Shown here piece by piece: positions 8,866 through 17,652 of a stretch of 64,000 bases of DNA. Made by a program: the position numbers and the translations under genes. The notes under the pieces are model-generated. The model searched no databases, was not told the origin of the DNA, and worked only from the letters and a program-made list of their open reading frames with translations. The DNA is taken from positions 310,001-374,000 of the forward strand of contig JARWZT010000008.1 in assembly GCA_029866205.1 (NCBI GenBank), given 5' to 3'. This DNA is from Rhodoferax sp. Its GTDB lineage: Bacteria; Pseudomonadota; Gammaproteobacteria; Burkholderiales; Burkholderiaceae_C. The first letter of the stretch is position 1; each line of letters starts with the position of its first letter.

Positions 8866-9801
8866 ATGCCACGACACTCTCAAATACTTGCTTCCGCGTC
8901 CGGTCCTCTGCCCGCCCCTGCCGACTGGCAAACCCATGAACCGGTACCCTTGTTGCGCAATGTGCTGCGCCTGACTGCGCCCAACCCCGGCTTCATGACT
9001 GGTCCCGGCACCAATAGCTATCTGGTGGGCGATGCCCACACCGGTTTTATTGCCATTGACCCCGGTCCGGCCGGCACCGAACACGTGGCCCGCCTTTGGG
9101 CGGCGGCCACCTACCCGGACGGCAGTGGCGGCAATCTGGCGCTGATCGTCTGCACGCACTCGCACTCGGACCATTCGCCAGGCGCCGCGCCCTTGCAGGC
9201 TTTGTGCGCGATGGCGGGCACATCCGTGCCGATTTTGGGACTGGCATCAGCGCCCACGGCACGCGCCAATAGCCACTTCGTGCCCGACGCAACGCTTGCA
9301 CATGGTCAGCGCCTGGTCTTGTCCGCGTCTGAGGGCAATGCAGCCGTACACACACTGCAGGCCATCCACACACCGGGCCACGCAGCCAACCATGTTTGCC
9401 TGCTGCTCGAAGAAGACGGGCTGCTGTTTTCGGGTGACCACATCCTGAACGGCAGCACGACCGTGATTGACCCGCCCGATGGCCACATGGGGGATTACCT
9501 GGATTCGCTGGACTTGTTGCATGACGCCTGCACCGCATTTGGCGTGCAATTCATTTTGCCGGCGCACGGCCATCCGCTGCCCGATGCACTGGGGGCGATT
9601 GCGCACCTCAAGGCGCACCGCCTGAGCCGGGAAGCCAAAATCGCCGCCGTCATGCAAGCCAACCCCGACGGCACCCCCGACCAGTGGTTGCCCCTGGCCT
9701 ACGACGACGTCAACCCGCGCCTGTGGCCGGTCGCCAAGCGCTCCCTGTTGGCGCATGTGGAACATATCCAGTGGCTGCAATCCGGCGGAGCCGCTGCATG
9801 A
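8866..9801 (+). CDS. Metallo-beta-lactamase-fold hydrolase (LACTB2-like)
   Basis: This 311-residue metal hydrolase shows all the expected metal motifs: [10 protein letters not shown] (HxHxDH), [22 protein letters not shown] and [10 protein letters not shown]. The N-terminal [16 protein letters not shown] and C-terminal winged-helix-like tail ([13 protein letters not shown]) resemble the LACTB2/glyoxalase II-like branch. Members include RNases and hydrolases of small thioesters, so the substrate is open. The stop overlaps the next gene's start by four bases (ATGA), indicating translational coupling with the pseudouridine synthase-like protein. An RNA-related role would fit this coupling but is only inference. 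Confidence 0.85.
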   Translation: MPRHSQILASASGPLPAPADWQTHEPVPLLRNVLRLTAPNPGFMTGPGTNSYLVGDAHTGFIAIDPGPAGTEHVARLWAAATYPDGSGGNLALIVCTHSHSDHSPGAAPLQALCAMAGTSVPILGLASAPTARANSHFVPDATLAHGQRLVLSASEGNAAVHTLQAIHTPGHAANHVCLLLEEDGLLFSGDHILNGSTTVIDPPDGHMGDYLDSLDLLHDACTAFGVQFILPAHGHPLPDALGAIAHLKAHRLSREAKIAAVMQANPDGTPDQWLPLAYDDVNPRLWPVAKRSLLAHVEHIQWLQSGGAAA

Positions 9802-10598
9802 GCGGCCAAAAGCCCCAGGGGCTGGAAGGTGAACGTCTGGCCAAGCGCGTAGCGCACATGCTGGGCTGCTCGCGCAGCGAGGCGGAACAGTACATTGAAG
9901 GCGGATTTGTGCAGGTGAATGGCGTGGTGGTCGAGGACCCGCCCTTTCGGGTGCAACAGCAGACCGTCACCGTTGACGCTGATGCCAGTTTGCTGAACCT
10001 GAGTGCGGTGACGCTGGTGCTGAACAAGCCACCCGCTTGGTTGGACGGGCTGACCGAAGCGCCCATTCCGAGTCCCCACTACAAGGGCAAAAAACCCAAG
10101 ATCCACACCGCGCGTGAACTGCTCACGCCTGCGCACCGCAGCCCCACCGATGCCAGCGACACGCGCGTGCTCAAGCGCCACTTCACCACCCTGGAAGCCA
10201 GTGTCGAGCTGGAAACCGGCGCCAGCGGTTTGGTGGTGTTTACCCAAGACTGGCGCACCCAGCGCAAACTCACCGAAGACCTGGCGGTCATGGAGCATGA
10301 GCTGATTGCCGAGGTACAAGGCGAAGTCCCGCCCGAAGCGTTGGTACCCATCGAGCGCGCGTTACGCGACGAGCGCAACCGCCTGCCACACGCCAAGATC
10401 AGCGTCGGTAGCTCGGGCCCGCAGGGAAGCAAGTTGCGCCTGGCGGTCAAAGGCGCGCACCCCGGCCTGGCCGCCCACCTGTGCGAAATCGCCGGACTGA
10501 ACCTGGTCGGCCTGCGCCGCATTCGCTTGGGTCGCGTGGGTTTGGGCGATGTGGCGCCAGGCCAGTGGCGCTACTTGGGCGCGCACGAGCGGTTTTAG
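9798..10598 (+). CDS. S4-domain RsuA/RluB-family pseudouridine synthase-like protein, catalytic Asp replaced
   Basis: This 266-residue protein has an N-terminal S4 RNA-binding domain (RLAKRVAHMLGCSRSEAEQYI...GGFVQVNG, about residues 11-50). A pseudouridine-synthase-like domain follows. The family's catalytic motif is RLDxxTSGLLLLTxDG. The aligned segment here reads ELETGASGLVVFTQDW, so the nucleophilic Asp position is Glu and the preceding Arg is lost. The rest of the fold, including the C-terminal GLRRIRLGRVGLGDVAPGQWR, is well preserved. It may be a non-catalytic RNA-binding paralogue or may use another residue. The start overlaps the upstream hydrolase stop (ATGA). Confidence 0.8.
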   Translation: MSGQKPQGLEGERLAKRVAHMLGCSRSEAEQYIEGGFVQVNGVVVEDPPFRVQQQTVTVDADASLLNLSAVTLVLNKPPAWLDGLTEAPIPSPHYKGKKPKIHTARELLTPAHRSPTDASDTRVLKRHFTTLEASVELETGASGLVVFTQDWRTQRKLTEDLAVMEHELIAEVQGEVPPEALVPIERALRDERNRLPHAKISVGSSGPQGSKLRLAVKGAHPGLAAHLCEIAGLNLVGLRRIRLGRVGLGDVAPGQWRYLGAHERF

Positions 10599-10644
10599 GG
10601 GCGGCGCGCAGAATGTCCCGCAACGTCTCCTCCCTGAGTCCGCT

Positions 10645-12423
10645 TTAGGCGTAGGTAACGGACATGTCCGCCGCACTAACGGTAACGGTCTTTCCGGTGC
10701 TCGCCACATAAGCGGTGGACTTGATCGTGTTCACATACACGTATTCGCCAGTGACCGACGCCGCTGTTGCTGTCATGAGCAAGTAGCCGCGACGAATGGT
10801 GTCCACATAGTTGAGGTCGTCCACCAGACCCAAGCCCATGCCATAGCCGCCAGGCACAACTGCCGTACCGTCGAGGGAACTCGCCAAGCCACCCAGACCT
10901 GCGCTTTCAAAACCAGGGGAGGTCACCGACGACCCGGCAAACTCCACACCTACTTTGACTCCTGTCAGTGTGGTGAGGTTGGTAAACCAGCCATTGTGAG
11001 AGTCGCCCGAGAGGGTAATGAACTTCTTGCCCTGCGCCTTGATCGTTTGGAGGATGGTTTCGCGCTGAATGGGATAACCATCCCAAGAATCTAGGTTGTA
11101 GGGCAGGCGAGGATTTTTGGTTGTGCTCAGCAAGTCTTTCTGGACGTCGTTCAACGCACTCTCACCCGCTGCCGCTCGCGTTCCTTTGGCCGTCAAAAAG
11201 GCGGAAATCGCGTCGAGAACCGCTTGGCCGTTGGCCGGCGTTGGGGCAATCGTTGCAGTAGCTTGGGCCTGCAAAACGCTGGCTGGGAACCACATGCGCG
11301 CCATGATGTCCTGGTTGCCCATGATCTGCCAAGTGGCTGTCGACGCGGCCATGCCGTTGGTCAACCAAGCCTGCTGGGTGGTGCTCATCATTCGGTGGGT
11401 GGCGTCGTCACCGCTGGTCAGCGCGGTGAGGTAGCGGGTGATACCGCCGTCCGAGTCGCCATAGGCATCGTATTGTTTGTCGCGGCCTTCGATGCGGGTA
11501 TCCACCATGTGCAAGGTGAAGATGTTGCCGAAATCAAAGCGACGGTAGATTTTGAAAAGGTTGGCGGCGTCTTGTACGCGGATGGGCATCCACTCGTGGT
11601 AGACGCGGGCCGCTATTGCCTTGCGCGCGCTCCAAGCGCCCTGTGTCGCACTGTCGTGATTTTCCGCCCCGTCAACCCAGGCGTTGTTGGCGAACTCGTG
11701 GTCGTCCCAAACGGTGATCCACGGCATGGTTGCATGCAGCGCCTTAAGGTTCGGATCACTGCGGTAGCGCGCGTAGCGGGTGCGGTAGTCGTCCAAGCTT
11801 ACGATTTCGTTTGCGGGAGCGGTCACGCGGTTCAAGGTCACAGCATCGCTGTTGCCGAACTTGGCTGGATCAGATCCATATTCATAGATGTAGTCACCCA
11901 GATGCACCGCATATTTGGCACCTGACTTCACTGCTGCATCGTAGGCATTGAAATATCCAGCGGAATACAGTGTGCAGGAGAAGACTGCAAACTTCACGCT
12001 CGTGACGTCGGTGGCGGGCAAGGTACGCGTGACACCGACCGGAGAAATCCATTTGCCCGAGACGAAGCGGAAATAGTATTCCCGCCCGGCGGTCAGTCCG
12101 GTAGCGTCCGCTTTTGCGGTGTAGCCCGTGCTCTCACTCGCCGTGACCATACCCGAGCTGACGATGCTGGCAAAGCTTGCATCGGTGGCGACCTGATAGG
12201 TGAGCGGTACGGAGTCTGGAAATCCGTCGTACTTTGCATGGGTCCAAAGAATGACCCGGTCCGCCAACGGGTCGCCGCTTGCCACGCCGTAGTTGAACTG
12301 CACCATGGCCCCGTCGCCTCCGCCACAGGCTGACAGCATAGAGCCGGCAGCCAACGCGCCAGAAACCGAGGCGAGTTTGATGATGAATTCGCGGCGGCTA
12401 TTTGGTATGGATGGTATGGACAT
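10645..12423 (-). CDS. phoD: PhoD-family alkaline phosphatase, Tat-exported lipoprotein-like
   Basis: This 592-residue extracytoplasmic phosphomonoesterase/phosphodiesterase releases phosphate from organic esters. The N-terminus has a Tat motif, SRREFI, a hydrophobic stretch, and MLSACGGG, which is both a signal end and a lipobox. An Ig-like N-terminal domain is followed by the PhoD metallophosphatase core: VHLGDYIYEYG, VWDDHEFANNAW and LSGDSHNGW carry the metal ligands. The ATG at 12421-12423 is chosen for AGAGG a few bases upstream; an in-frame extension to 12465 lacks support. It stands alone, convergent with the pseudouridine synthase-like gene. PhoD genes are commonly phosphate-starvation induced. 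Confidence 0.92.
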   Translation of the reverse strand: MSIPSIPNSRREFIIKLASVSGALAAGSMLSACGGGDGAMVQFNYGVASGDPLADRVILWTHAKYDGFPDSVPLTYQVATDASFASIVSSGMVTASESTGYTAKADATGLTAGREYYFRFVSGKWISPVGVTRTLPATDVTSVKFAVFSCTLYSAGYFNAYDAAVKSGAKYAVHLGDYIYEYGSDPAKFGNSDAVTLNRVTAPANEIVSLDDYRTRYARYRSDPNLKALHATMPWITVWDDHEFANNAWVDGAENHDSATQGAWSARKAIAARVYHEWMPIRVQDAANLFKIYRRFDFGNIFTLHMVDTRIEGRDKQYDAYGDSDGGITRYLTALTSGDDATHRMMSTTQQAWLTNGMAASTATWQIMGNQDIMARMWFPASVLQAQATATIAPTPANGQAVLDAISAFLTAKGTRAAAGESALNDVQKDLLSTTKNPRLPYNLDSWDGYPIQRETILQTIKAQGKKFITLSGDSHNGWFTNLTTLTGVKVGVEFAGSSVTSPGFESAGLGGLASSLDGTAVVPGGYGMGLGLVDDLNYVDTIRRGYLLMTATAASVTGEYVYVNTIKSTAYVASTGKTVTVSAADMSVTYA

Positions 12424-12477
12424 CGGTGGACCTCTTTTGGTAAAAAACCAAATATAGAAATCCACTGTGACTTTAAG

Positions 12478-12502
12478 ATGAATAAATGATTAAATTATTC
12501 AT
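12478..12502. promoter_or_regulatory. Perfect 8-bp inverted repeat upstream of phoD
   Basis: ATGAATAA (12478-12485) and its exact reverse complement TTATTCAT (12495-12502) are separated by nine AT-rich bases. The element lies 55 bases upstream of the phoD start, in the short gap between phoD and the 3' end of rnpB. Position and symmetry suggest an operator or an AT-rich promoter element. It does not match the Pho box well. No regulator can be named. Confidence 0.4.
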
Positions 12503-12572
12503 TTACCCAGCGCGCGCTGGCAGAGCCCGGACAGGCCTGAAAGCGCCATTTCATTTGATGCCCTGAAAAAGT

Positions 12573-12956
12573 GTGAAGCCCACCGTTACGCCGGATTCTG
12601 TGCATGCGGGGTTTCCCCTGCATGTGACCACCATTAATCTGGGCCCTTGGTCACCCAAGGGCTCGGTGCTACCTACCCGCCAACTCCGGGGGCCCCGGTC
12701 AGGACGCTGCGGCGAACCGCCTCGCTTTGCGTTGGCCTACTTGGTATTGCTGCGCGTAGAGATTGCCCGTTTCACCCGCTGCGGGTTGCCCCGCCGCGAC
12801 TCGTCTCTGTTGCTCTGATCCTCACCTTATGCCAGGCCCTTGCGGGCCTGGGTTTCAGTGGACAGCCGTTAGCTGCTACGCTGCCCTGCGCAGTCCGGAC
12901 GTTCCTCCAGTGCCTGGTTTCCCAGATTGCACCAGCGGTGGTCTGGTGGGCTTCAC
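12573..12956 (-). ncRNA. rnpB: RNase P RNA (class A)
   Basis: This is the catalytic RNA of RNase P, which matures tRNA 5' ends, read on the minus strand. The P1 helix is a perfect 12-bp pairing of 12945-12956 (5' end of the RNA) with 12573-12584 (3' end). The conserved cores are visible: GGAGGAACGTCCGGACTGC near the 5' end, AACAGAGACGAG, GGGTGAAACGG, and ACAGAATCCGGCGTAACGG near the 3' end. Length (about 385 nt) fits class A bacterial RNase P RNA. The open frames on both strands across this interval are spurious. Exact ends may be a few bases beyond P1. Confidence 0.95.
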
Positions 12957-13062
12957 CCCCCAATTATCGACGCACCGCATAACCATATAACCCGTGCCGT
13001 GTGCAATCTGGCTCAAAATAGTGCCACGCAAGCCTTTTTTCCACTTCACCGGAGACCCCACC

Positions 13063-13983
13063 ATGAGAGCCGACAACATCCTGCAAACCATTGGCAACAC
13101 GCCACATGTGCGCGTCAACCGCCTGTTTGGCAGCGCCGCCAACGTGTGGATCAAGTCCGAACGCAGTAACCCCGGCGGCTCTATCAAGGACCGGATCGCG
13201 CTCGCCATGGTGGAAGACGCTGAAAAAAGCGGTGCGCTCCAGCCAGGAGCCACCATCATTGAGCCCACCTCGGGCAATACCGGCGTGGGCCTGGCCATGG
13301 TGGCCGCGGTTAAAGGCTACAAACTGATTTTGGTGATGCCCGACAGTATGTCAGTGGAACGCCGCCGCCTGATGCTGGCGTATGGCGCCAAATTTGACCT
13401 GACCCCCCGCGCGCTGGGCATGAAGGGCGCCATCGCCCGGGCGCAAGAACTGTCTGCAGCCTTGCCCGGCAGCTGGATTCCCCAGCAGTTTGAGAATCCG
13501 GCCAACGTTGAAGTGCACACGCGCACGACGGCGCTGGAAATTCTGGCGGACTTTCCTGAAGGTCTGGACGCAATCATCACCGGCGTCGGCACAGGCGGCC
13601 ACATTACGGGGGTGGCGCAGGTCCTGAAAAAATACTGGCCCAAGCTCAAGGTCTTTGCCGTGGAACCCAGTCAAAGCCCGGTGATCAGCGGCGGTGCACC
13701 CGCGCCCCACCCTATTCAGGGGATTGGCGCCGGATTTATCCCCAAAAACCTGCATATCGACCTGCTGGACGGCGTGATTCAGGTCGAAGCCGAACCGGCG
13801 CGCGAAATGGCCCGCCGCAGCGCTGCCGAAGAAGGCATGCTGGTCGGTATTTCCAGTGGCGCGACCTTGGCGGCCATTGCCCAAAAATTGCCCGAACTGC
13901 CTGCCGGCGCCAAAGTGCTGGGCTTTAACTACGACACGGGCGAACGCTATTTGTCGATCGAAGGCTTTTTGCCCACCGAGTAA
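13063..13983 (+). CDS. cysK: Cysteine synthase A-type O-acetylserine sulfhydrylase
   Basis: This 306-residue fold-type II PLP enzyme makes cysteine from O-acetylserine and sulfide. The PLP lysine is Lys42 in NPGGSIKDR. The substrate-binding loop [12 protein letters not shown] and phosphate-binding [14 protein letters not shown] loop (here [11 protein letters not shown]) are intact. [12 protein letters not shown] favours the CysK over the CysM branch. The start at 13063 has GGAG at 13051-13054. An upstream in-frame ATG at 12994 would add 23 residues with no family match. The gene is divergent from rnpB and stands alone. Confidence 0.92.
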   Translation: MRADNILQTIGNTPHVRVNRLFGSAANVWIKSERSNPGGSIKDRIALAMVEDAEKSGALQPGATIIEPTSGNTGVGLAMVAAVKGYKLILVMPDSMSVERRRLMLAYGAKFDLTPRALGMKGAIARAQELSAALPGSWIPQQFENPANVEVHTRTTALEILADFPEGLDAIITGVGTGGHITGVAQVLKKYWPKLKVFAVEPSQSPVISGGAPAPHPIQGIGAGFIPKNLHIDLLDGVIQVEAEPAREMARRSAAEEGMLVGISSGATLAAIAQKLPELPAGAKVLGFNYDTGERYLSIEGFLPTE

Positions 13984-14007
13984 GTTGAAAACGCGGCGGG
14001 GGTGCGC

Positions 14008-14559
14008 CTAGGAAGGCGCGAGAACCCCTGCACCCTCAAACGCCTCGACGTAGGCTTGCTGCTTGTGGGTCTCTATCGCACCCGGGCGGTATTGGCGTAC
14101 GCGCGCAATTGCGGCCTCGGCGCTCCAGCCCCAAGCCATAAATAGCGTTGCCACCAGGGTGCCGGTGCGCCCCTTGCCATGGGCGCAGTGAATCAAGATG
14201 TTGCCTTTTTGCAGAATTTGCGTGAGGTGCGGCATCAAACGTTGCCACTGCGAGGTGACGGCCCGCGTAGGCACACCGAAATCTACCACTGGCAATTGGT
14301 GCCAGTCCATCGCGTGCAAGGCCAGGTGGTGCGGAAGATTTTTGGCTCCCAAGCGCTTGAGTTCAACGGTGTCCAGCAAGCTAACGACCGTCTGCACTCC
14401 GTGCGCGGCAATCTGACCCACATCAATTGACAGTTGGAGTTCCGCCTCGGGCCCGCCATGGGCGCTCCCGGCTCCCGGGCAGCGCGACATTCCAACCCGA
14501 CCCAGCCAGGGTGAGGGCGCAAAGTCAATACAAAAATCAGAACTCGCTACAAATGCCAT
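14008..14559 (-). CDS. Dual-specificity/tyrosine phosphatase-like protein
   Basis: This 183-residue protein contains the Cys-phosphatase P-loop HCAHGKGRTG (HCxxGxxRT), with the general-acid region probably in VVDFGVPT. The N-terminal MAFVASSDFCIDFAPSPWLGRVGMSRCPG and the fold order resemble the CDKN3/KAP-like bacterial phosphatases. Length fits a single catalytic domain. The substrate is unknown and could be a phosphoprotein, inositol phosphate or lipid phosphate. It is convergent with cysK. The next gene upstream on its strand belongs to the divergent side of a 54-base gap, so it is probably independently expressed. Confidence 0.8.
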   Translation of the reverse strand: MAFVASSDFCIDFAPSPWLGRVGMSRCPGAGSAHGGPEAELQLSIDVGQIAAHGVQTVVSLLDTVELKRLGAKNLPHHLALHAMDWHQLPVVDFGVPTRAVTSQWQRLMPHLTQILQKGNILIHCAHGKGRTGTLVATLFMAWGWSAEAAIARVRQYRPGAIETHKQQAYVEAFEGAGVLAPS

Positions 14560-14613
14560 GCCGTATTTTTATCTGGGGCATGCTACGGCGTCATGACAGG
14601 GGTCAACCCACGG

Positions 14614-15867
14614 TCATCCCAACAAATCTGCCAGCGCGCGCGCCACCACTTTGGTCGCGCGGCGCAAGTCCTCCAGCGCGATGTTTTCGTCGGCACGCTT
14701 GGCATTGCTCTCGGACACGGTACGCGGGCCGCAACCGTAAAGCACGGCTGGAATGCCGTGTTCGCAAAACAGGCGCGCGTCTGTATATAAAGGTGTACCG
14801 GAGGCTTCAATGGGCTCGCCAAAAACAGTGCTGGCATGTTGGCACAGGGCGTCCACGAGCGGCTGGTTACCCGGCAGGGGCTTGAGCGCGTGGGCCAACA
14901 ATATGCGTTTGACTTCGATGCTGATGCCCGCCGACTGCGCCACCGCGTCGGCGATCACCTGGCGCAGCGTAGCTTCCACTTCGGCCGGGTTTTCTTCGGG
15001 GATCATGCGGCGGTCCAGCTTGAGCACGACCTTGCCCGGCACCACGTTGGTGTTGGTGCCGCCTTCGATCAGGCCCACATTCAGGTAGGGATGATTGATG
15101 CCTTTGACCTGGCTGCTGATCTGTTGATACAGCGTGTTCTGGTGGTACAGCGCGTTCAGAATGCGGGTGGCGGCCTGCAGGGCGTCTACGCCCGTCTCGG
15201 GCACGGCGGCGTGGCCCATCTTGCCGTGCACCGTGACTTCCATTTGCAAACAGCCGTTGTGCCCGGTAATGACCTGGTAGCTAAAAGCCGCACCAATCAG
15301 CAAGTCGGGCTTGATCAGGCCTCGGCGCAGCAGCCAGCCAGGGCCAAGTTCGCCACCAAACTCTTCGTCGTAGGTGAAGTACAGCTCAACGCTGCCCTTG
15401 AGCGGTGCCCCCAGCGCCTCCAACGCGCGGGTGGCAAAGGTAAAGGTGGCGAAGTCGCACTTGCTTACCGCCGCTGCGCGACCATACAGGCGCCCATCTT
15501 CGACCTCGCCGCCGTAGGGGTCGTGCGTCCAGCCTTCACCAGGGGGGACCACGTCGCCGTGGGAATTGAGGCCCACCGTGCGGCCTGCACCGTATTTGCG
15601 GCGCACCACCAGATTGGTGATGCTTTGCAAGCCGGCTGCCTGAACTTCAGCCGCCGGTGGGGCAAGCTTTTCGGCTTCAAAGCCAAAGGCGTGAAGCAGT
15701 TCGGCGGTGCGCTCGGCATGGGGCGCATTGTTGCCAGGGGGCGTATCGGTGGGCACTTGCACGAGCTGCTGCAAAAAACGCACCTCTTCGTCAAAGTGGG
15801 CGTCGATCCAGGCGTCCAGGGCGGCGTACTGCGCAGGGTGTTTCTCAGGGTGTTGGAGCGTTGTCAT
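14614..15867 (-). CDS. M20 family metallohydrolase (ArgE/DapE-type deacylase)
   Basis: This 417-residue zinc-dependent amidohydrolase has GLNSHGDVVPPGEGW (first metal His and Asp), a second motif around LYGRAAAVSKCD, and TYDEEFGGELG with the Glu-Glu pair. The dimerisation domain GKMGHAAVPETGVDAL is typical. The gene is last in the ureide operon and overlaps the upstream allantoate-amidohydrolase fusion by four bases (ATGA). That context suggests a ureide or N-acyl/N-carbamoyl amino acid substrate, for example a late step of allantoate breakdown. Sequence alone cannot separate this from a general ArgE/DapE-like deacetylase. Confidence 0.85.
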   Translation of the reverse strand: MTTLQHPEKHPAQYAALDAWIDAHFDEEVRFLQQLVQVPTDTPPGNNAPHAERTAELLHAFGFEAEKLAPPAAEVQAAGLQSITNLVVRRKYGAGRTVGLNSHGDVVPPGEGWTHDPYGGEVEDGRLYGRAAAVSKCDFATFTFATRALEALGAPLKGSVELYFTYDEEFGGELGPGWLLRRGLIKPDLLIGAAFSYQVITGHNGCLQMEVTVHGKMGHAAVPETGVDALQAATRILNALYHQNTLYQQISSQVKGINHPYLNVGLIEGGTNTNVVPGKVVLKLDRRMIPEENPAEVEATLRQVIADAVAQSAGISIEVKRILLAHALKPLPGNQPLVDALCQHASTVFGEPIEASGTPLYTDARLFCEHGIPAVLYGCGPRTVSESNAKRADENIALEDLRRATKVVARALADLLG

Positions 15868-17645
15868 GCGTGTTCCGTAGCGAGTTGGTCAAGCAGGTTG
15901 GCAAAGGCGCGCACGCACAGGTCGGCGTCGTCGTTGGTCATGGATTCGAGTGGGTTGTGGCTGATACCGGCATTCAGGCCACGCACAAACAGCATGGCCT
16001 GGGGCATGATTTCGTGCAGCTTCATGGCGTCGTGGCCAGCGCCACTGGGCAGGTAAAACAGCGGCAGGCCCAGTCCCTGCACGGCCCTTTCCCACTGCTT
16101 TTGCCACGCCGCAGCGCTGGGCGCCGCAGCAGCGCGCATGGTTTCTTCCAGGGTGCAACGCAGACCCCGGCGCGCGCAAATGGCGTTGAGTTCAGCGCGG
16201 ATGTCGGCGGCGCAGGCATCACGCACCGCATCGGTGGTGGCACGCACATCCAGGCTAAAAGTGCAGCGACCAGGGACCACGTTCATGGAGCCATTGGGCA
16301 CGTGGAGCATGCCCATGGTCGCCACCGCATCAGGCACGGCGGCAGCCCGTTTTTCGGCAAATAGCACCAACTCAGCCACCGCCGTGGCGGCATCGCGTCG
16401 CTGGTCCATGGGCGTGGTGCCGGCGTGGCTGGCCATGCCAACCACTTCACCCAGATAGCGCACGCTGCCATTGATGGAGGTGACGATGCCCAGCGGCATG
16501 TCCAGCGCATTGAGCACCGGCCCTTGCTCGATATGCACTTCCACAAAGCCCTGGTAGCGCGCTGGGTCGCGCCGCAGTGCGGAAACATCAGCCGCGTTCA
16601 ATCCTGCGTGGGCCATGGCCTGGCGCATGGAAACGCCATCGGCATCGTGCTGGTCCAGCCAGGCCGGGTCAAACTGACCGGTGAGCGCCCCCGAACCCAA
16701 GAACACCGCCTTGTAGCGCTGGCCTTCTTCTTCCGAAAATCCGACGACCTCGATGTCGAAGGGCAGGCGCCGCCCGCTGCGATGCAAGGCACGCACACCG
16801 GCCAGGGGTACCAAAATCCCCAGCCGGCCGTCGTATTTGCCGCCGTTGCGCACCGTGTCAAAGTGGCTGCCGGTGAGCAGGCGTGGCGCCGTACGGTGGT
16901 GGCCGTGGTACACGCCCACCACGTTGCCCACGGCGTCTTGGGTCACCTCGTCAAAGCCGCACTCTGCCATTAAGGTCTGCAGGTCGCGAGCCACGGCGCG
17001 GTGGGCATCGGTCAGATACATGACGGTGAGCTCGCCACGTTCGGCGTAGCCCGGGTCGGAATGCACAGCCAGACGTTCGGCCCAGTCCCAAACCAAGTTG
17101 CCGAGTTCGGGCTCGTGGCCCAGTTTGTCGTTCAGGCGAATTTCAGCGATGCGGTGAATGTTGCGCAGGCATTCGGCCCGCTCAAAATCGGGGTGGTTGT
17201 CGAGTCGGCGTGCCAGGGTGGTAATGATCTCTGCCTTGCCCAAACCCAGCCCGCGCGGCCCACGCACTGCCAAAATGAACGGAAAGCCAAAGCGCGCGTT
17301 GTACGCTGCGTTGAGCTGCTGAATGCGGGCAAATTCTTCGGGCGTGCATTCGGTCAGACCGGCCTTGCCCTGCTCATTGCGCGACTCGGCTGTCAAGGTC
17401 TGGCTCACCATGGCTTTGCCGGCCAGCTCCGGATGGGCACGAATCAGCGCGAGCTGGGCGTCTTGCCCCCCTTCGCGCACCACTTGGGCGAGCACCAGCT
17501 TCAGGTGCACCAAGCTGGCAAAAGGCCGGTGTGCGGCCGCCGCGCGGGCAATCCAGGGGGAATGCTCGTAGGTGCCCTCCAGCAGGGCGACGCACTCGTC
17601 GGCCGTGGCGGCATTGAGTTGATCCAGGGTCAGTACAGCAGTCAC
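15864..17645 (-). CDS. uraD-allC: Fusion: OHCU decarboxylase (UraD) + allantoate amidohydrolase (AllC-type M20)
   Basis: This 593-residue protein covers two non-consecutive steps of purine breakdown. Residues about 1-175 are OHCU decarboxylase, which forms S-allantoin; the catalytic His71 lies in RAHPELAGKA, and FPFILAVRG precedes the terminal helix RNIHRIAEIRLNDKL. Residues about 183-593 are a zinc M20 amidohydrolase of the allantoate/ureidoglycolate/N-carbamoyl class, with GSHFDTV (261, 263), YDGRLG, SEEEGQRY and VHIEQGPVL. The GTG at 17645 is chosen because it begins seven bases after the puuE stop and gives the family N-terminus; an in-frame ATG at 17681 would overlap puuE. The intervening allantoinase step is done by PuuE, encoded immediately upstream. 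Confidence 0.88.
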   Translation of the reverse strand: MTAVLTLDQLNAATADECVALLEGTYEHSPWIARAAAAHRPFASLVHLKLVLAQVVREGGQDAQLALIRAHPELAGKAMVSQTLTAESRNEQGKAGLTECTPEEFARIQQLNAAYNARFGFPFILAVRGPRGLGLGKAEIITTLARRLDNHPDFERAECLRNIHRIAEIRLNDKLGHEPELGNLVWDWAERLAVHSDPGYAERGELTVMYLTDAHRAVARDLQTLMAECGFDEVTQDAVGNVVGVYHGHHRTAPRLLTGSHFDTVRNGGKYDGRLGILVPLAGVRALHRSGRRLPFDIEVVGFSEEEGQRYKAVFLGSGALTGQFDPAWLDQHDADGVSMRQAMAHAGLNAADVSALRRDPARYQGFVEVHIEQGPVLNALDMPLGIVTSINGSVRYLGEVVGMASHAGTTPMDQRRDAATAVAELVLFAEKRAAAVPDAVATMGMLHVPNGSMNVVPGRCTFSLDVRATTDAVRDACAADIRAELNAICARRGLRCTLEETMRAAAAPSAAAWQKQWERAVQGLGLPLFYLPSGAGHDAMKLHEIMPQAMLFVRGLNAGISHNPLESMTNDDADLCVRAFANLLDQLATEHA

Positions 17646-17652
17646 AGGCGGT

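Noticed and set aside
12573-12990. Several open frames of 60-140 codons between phoD and cysK
   Set aside because: The interval is RNase P RNA, so these are not proteins.
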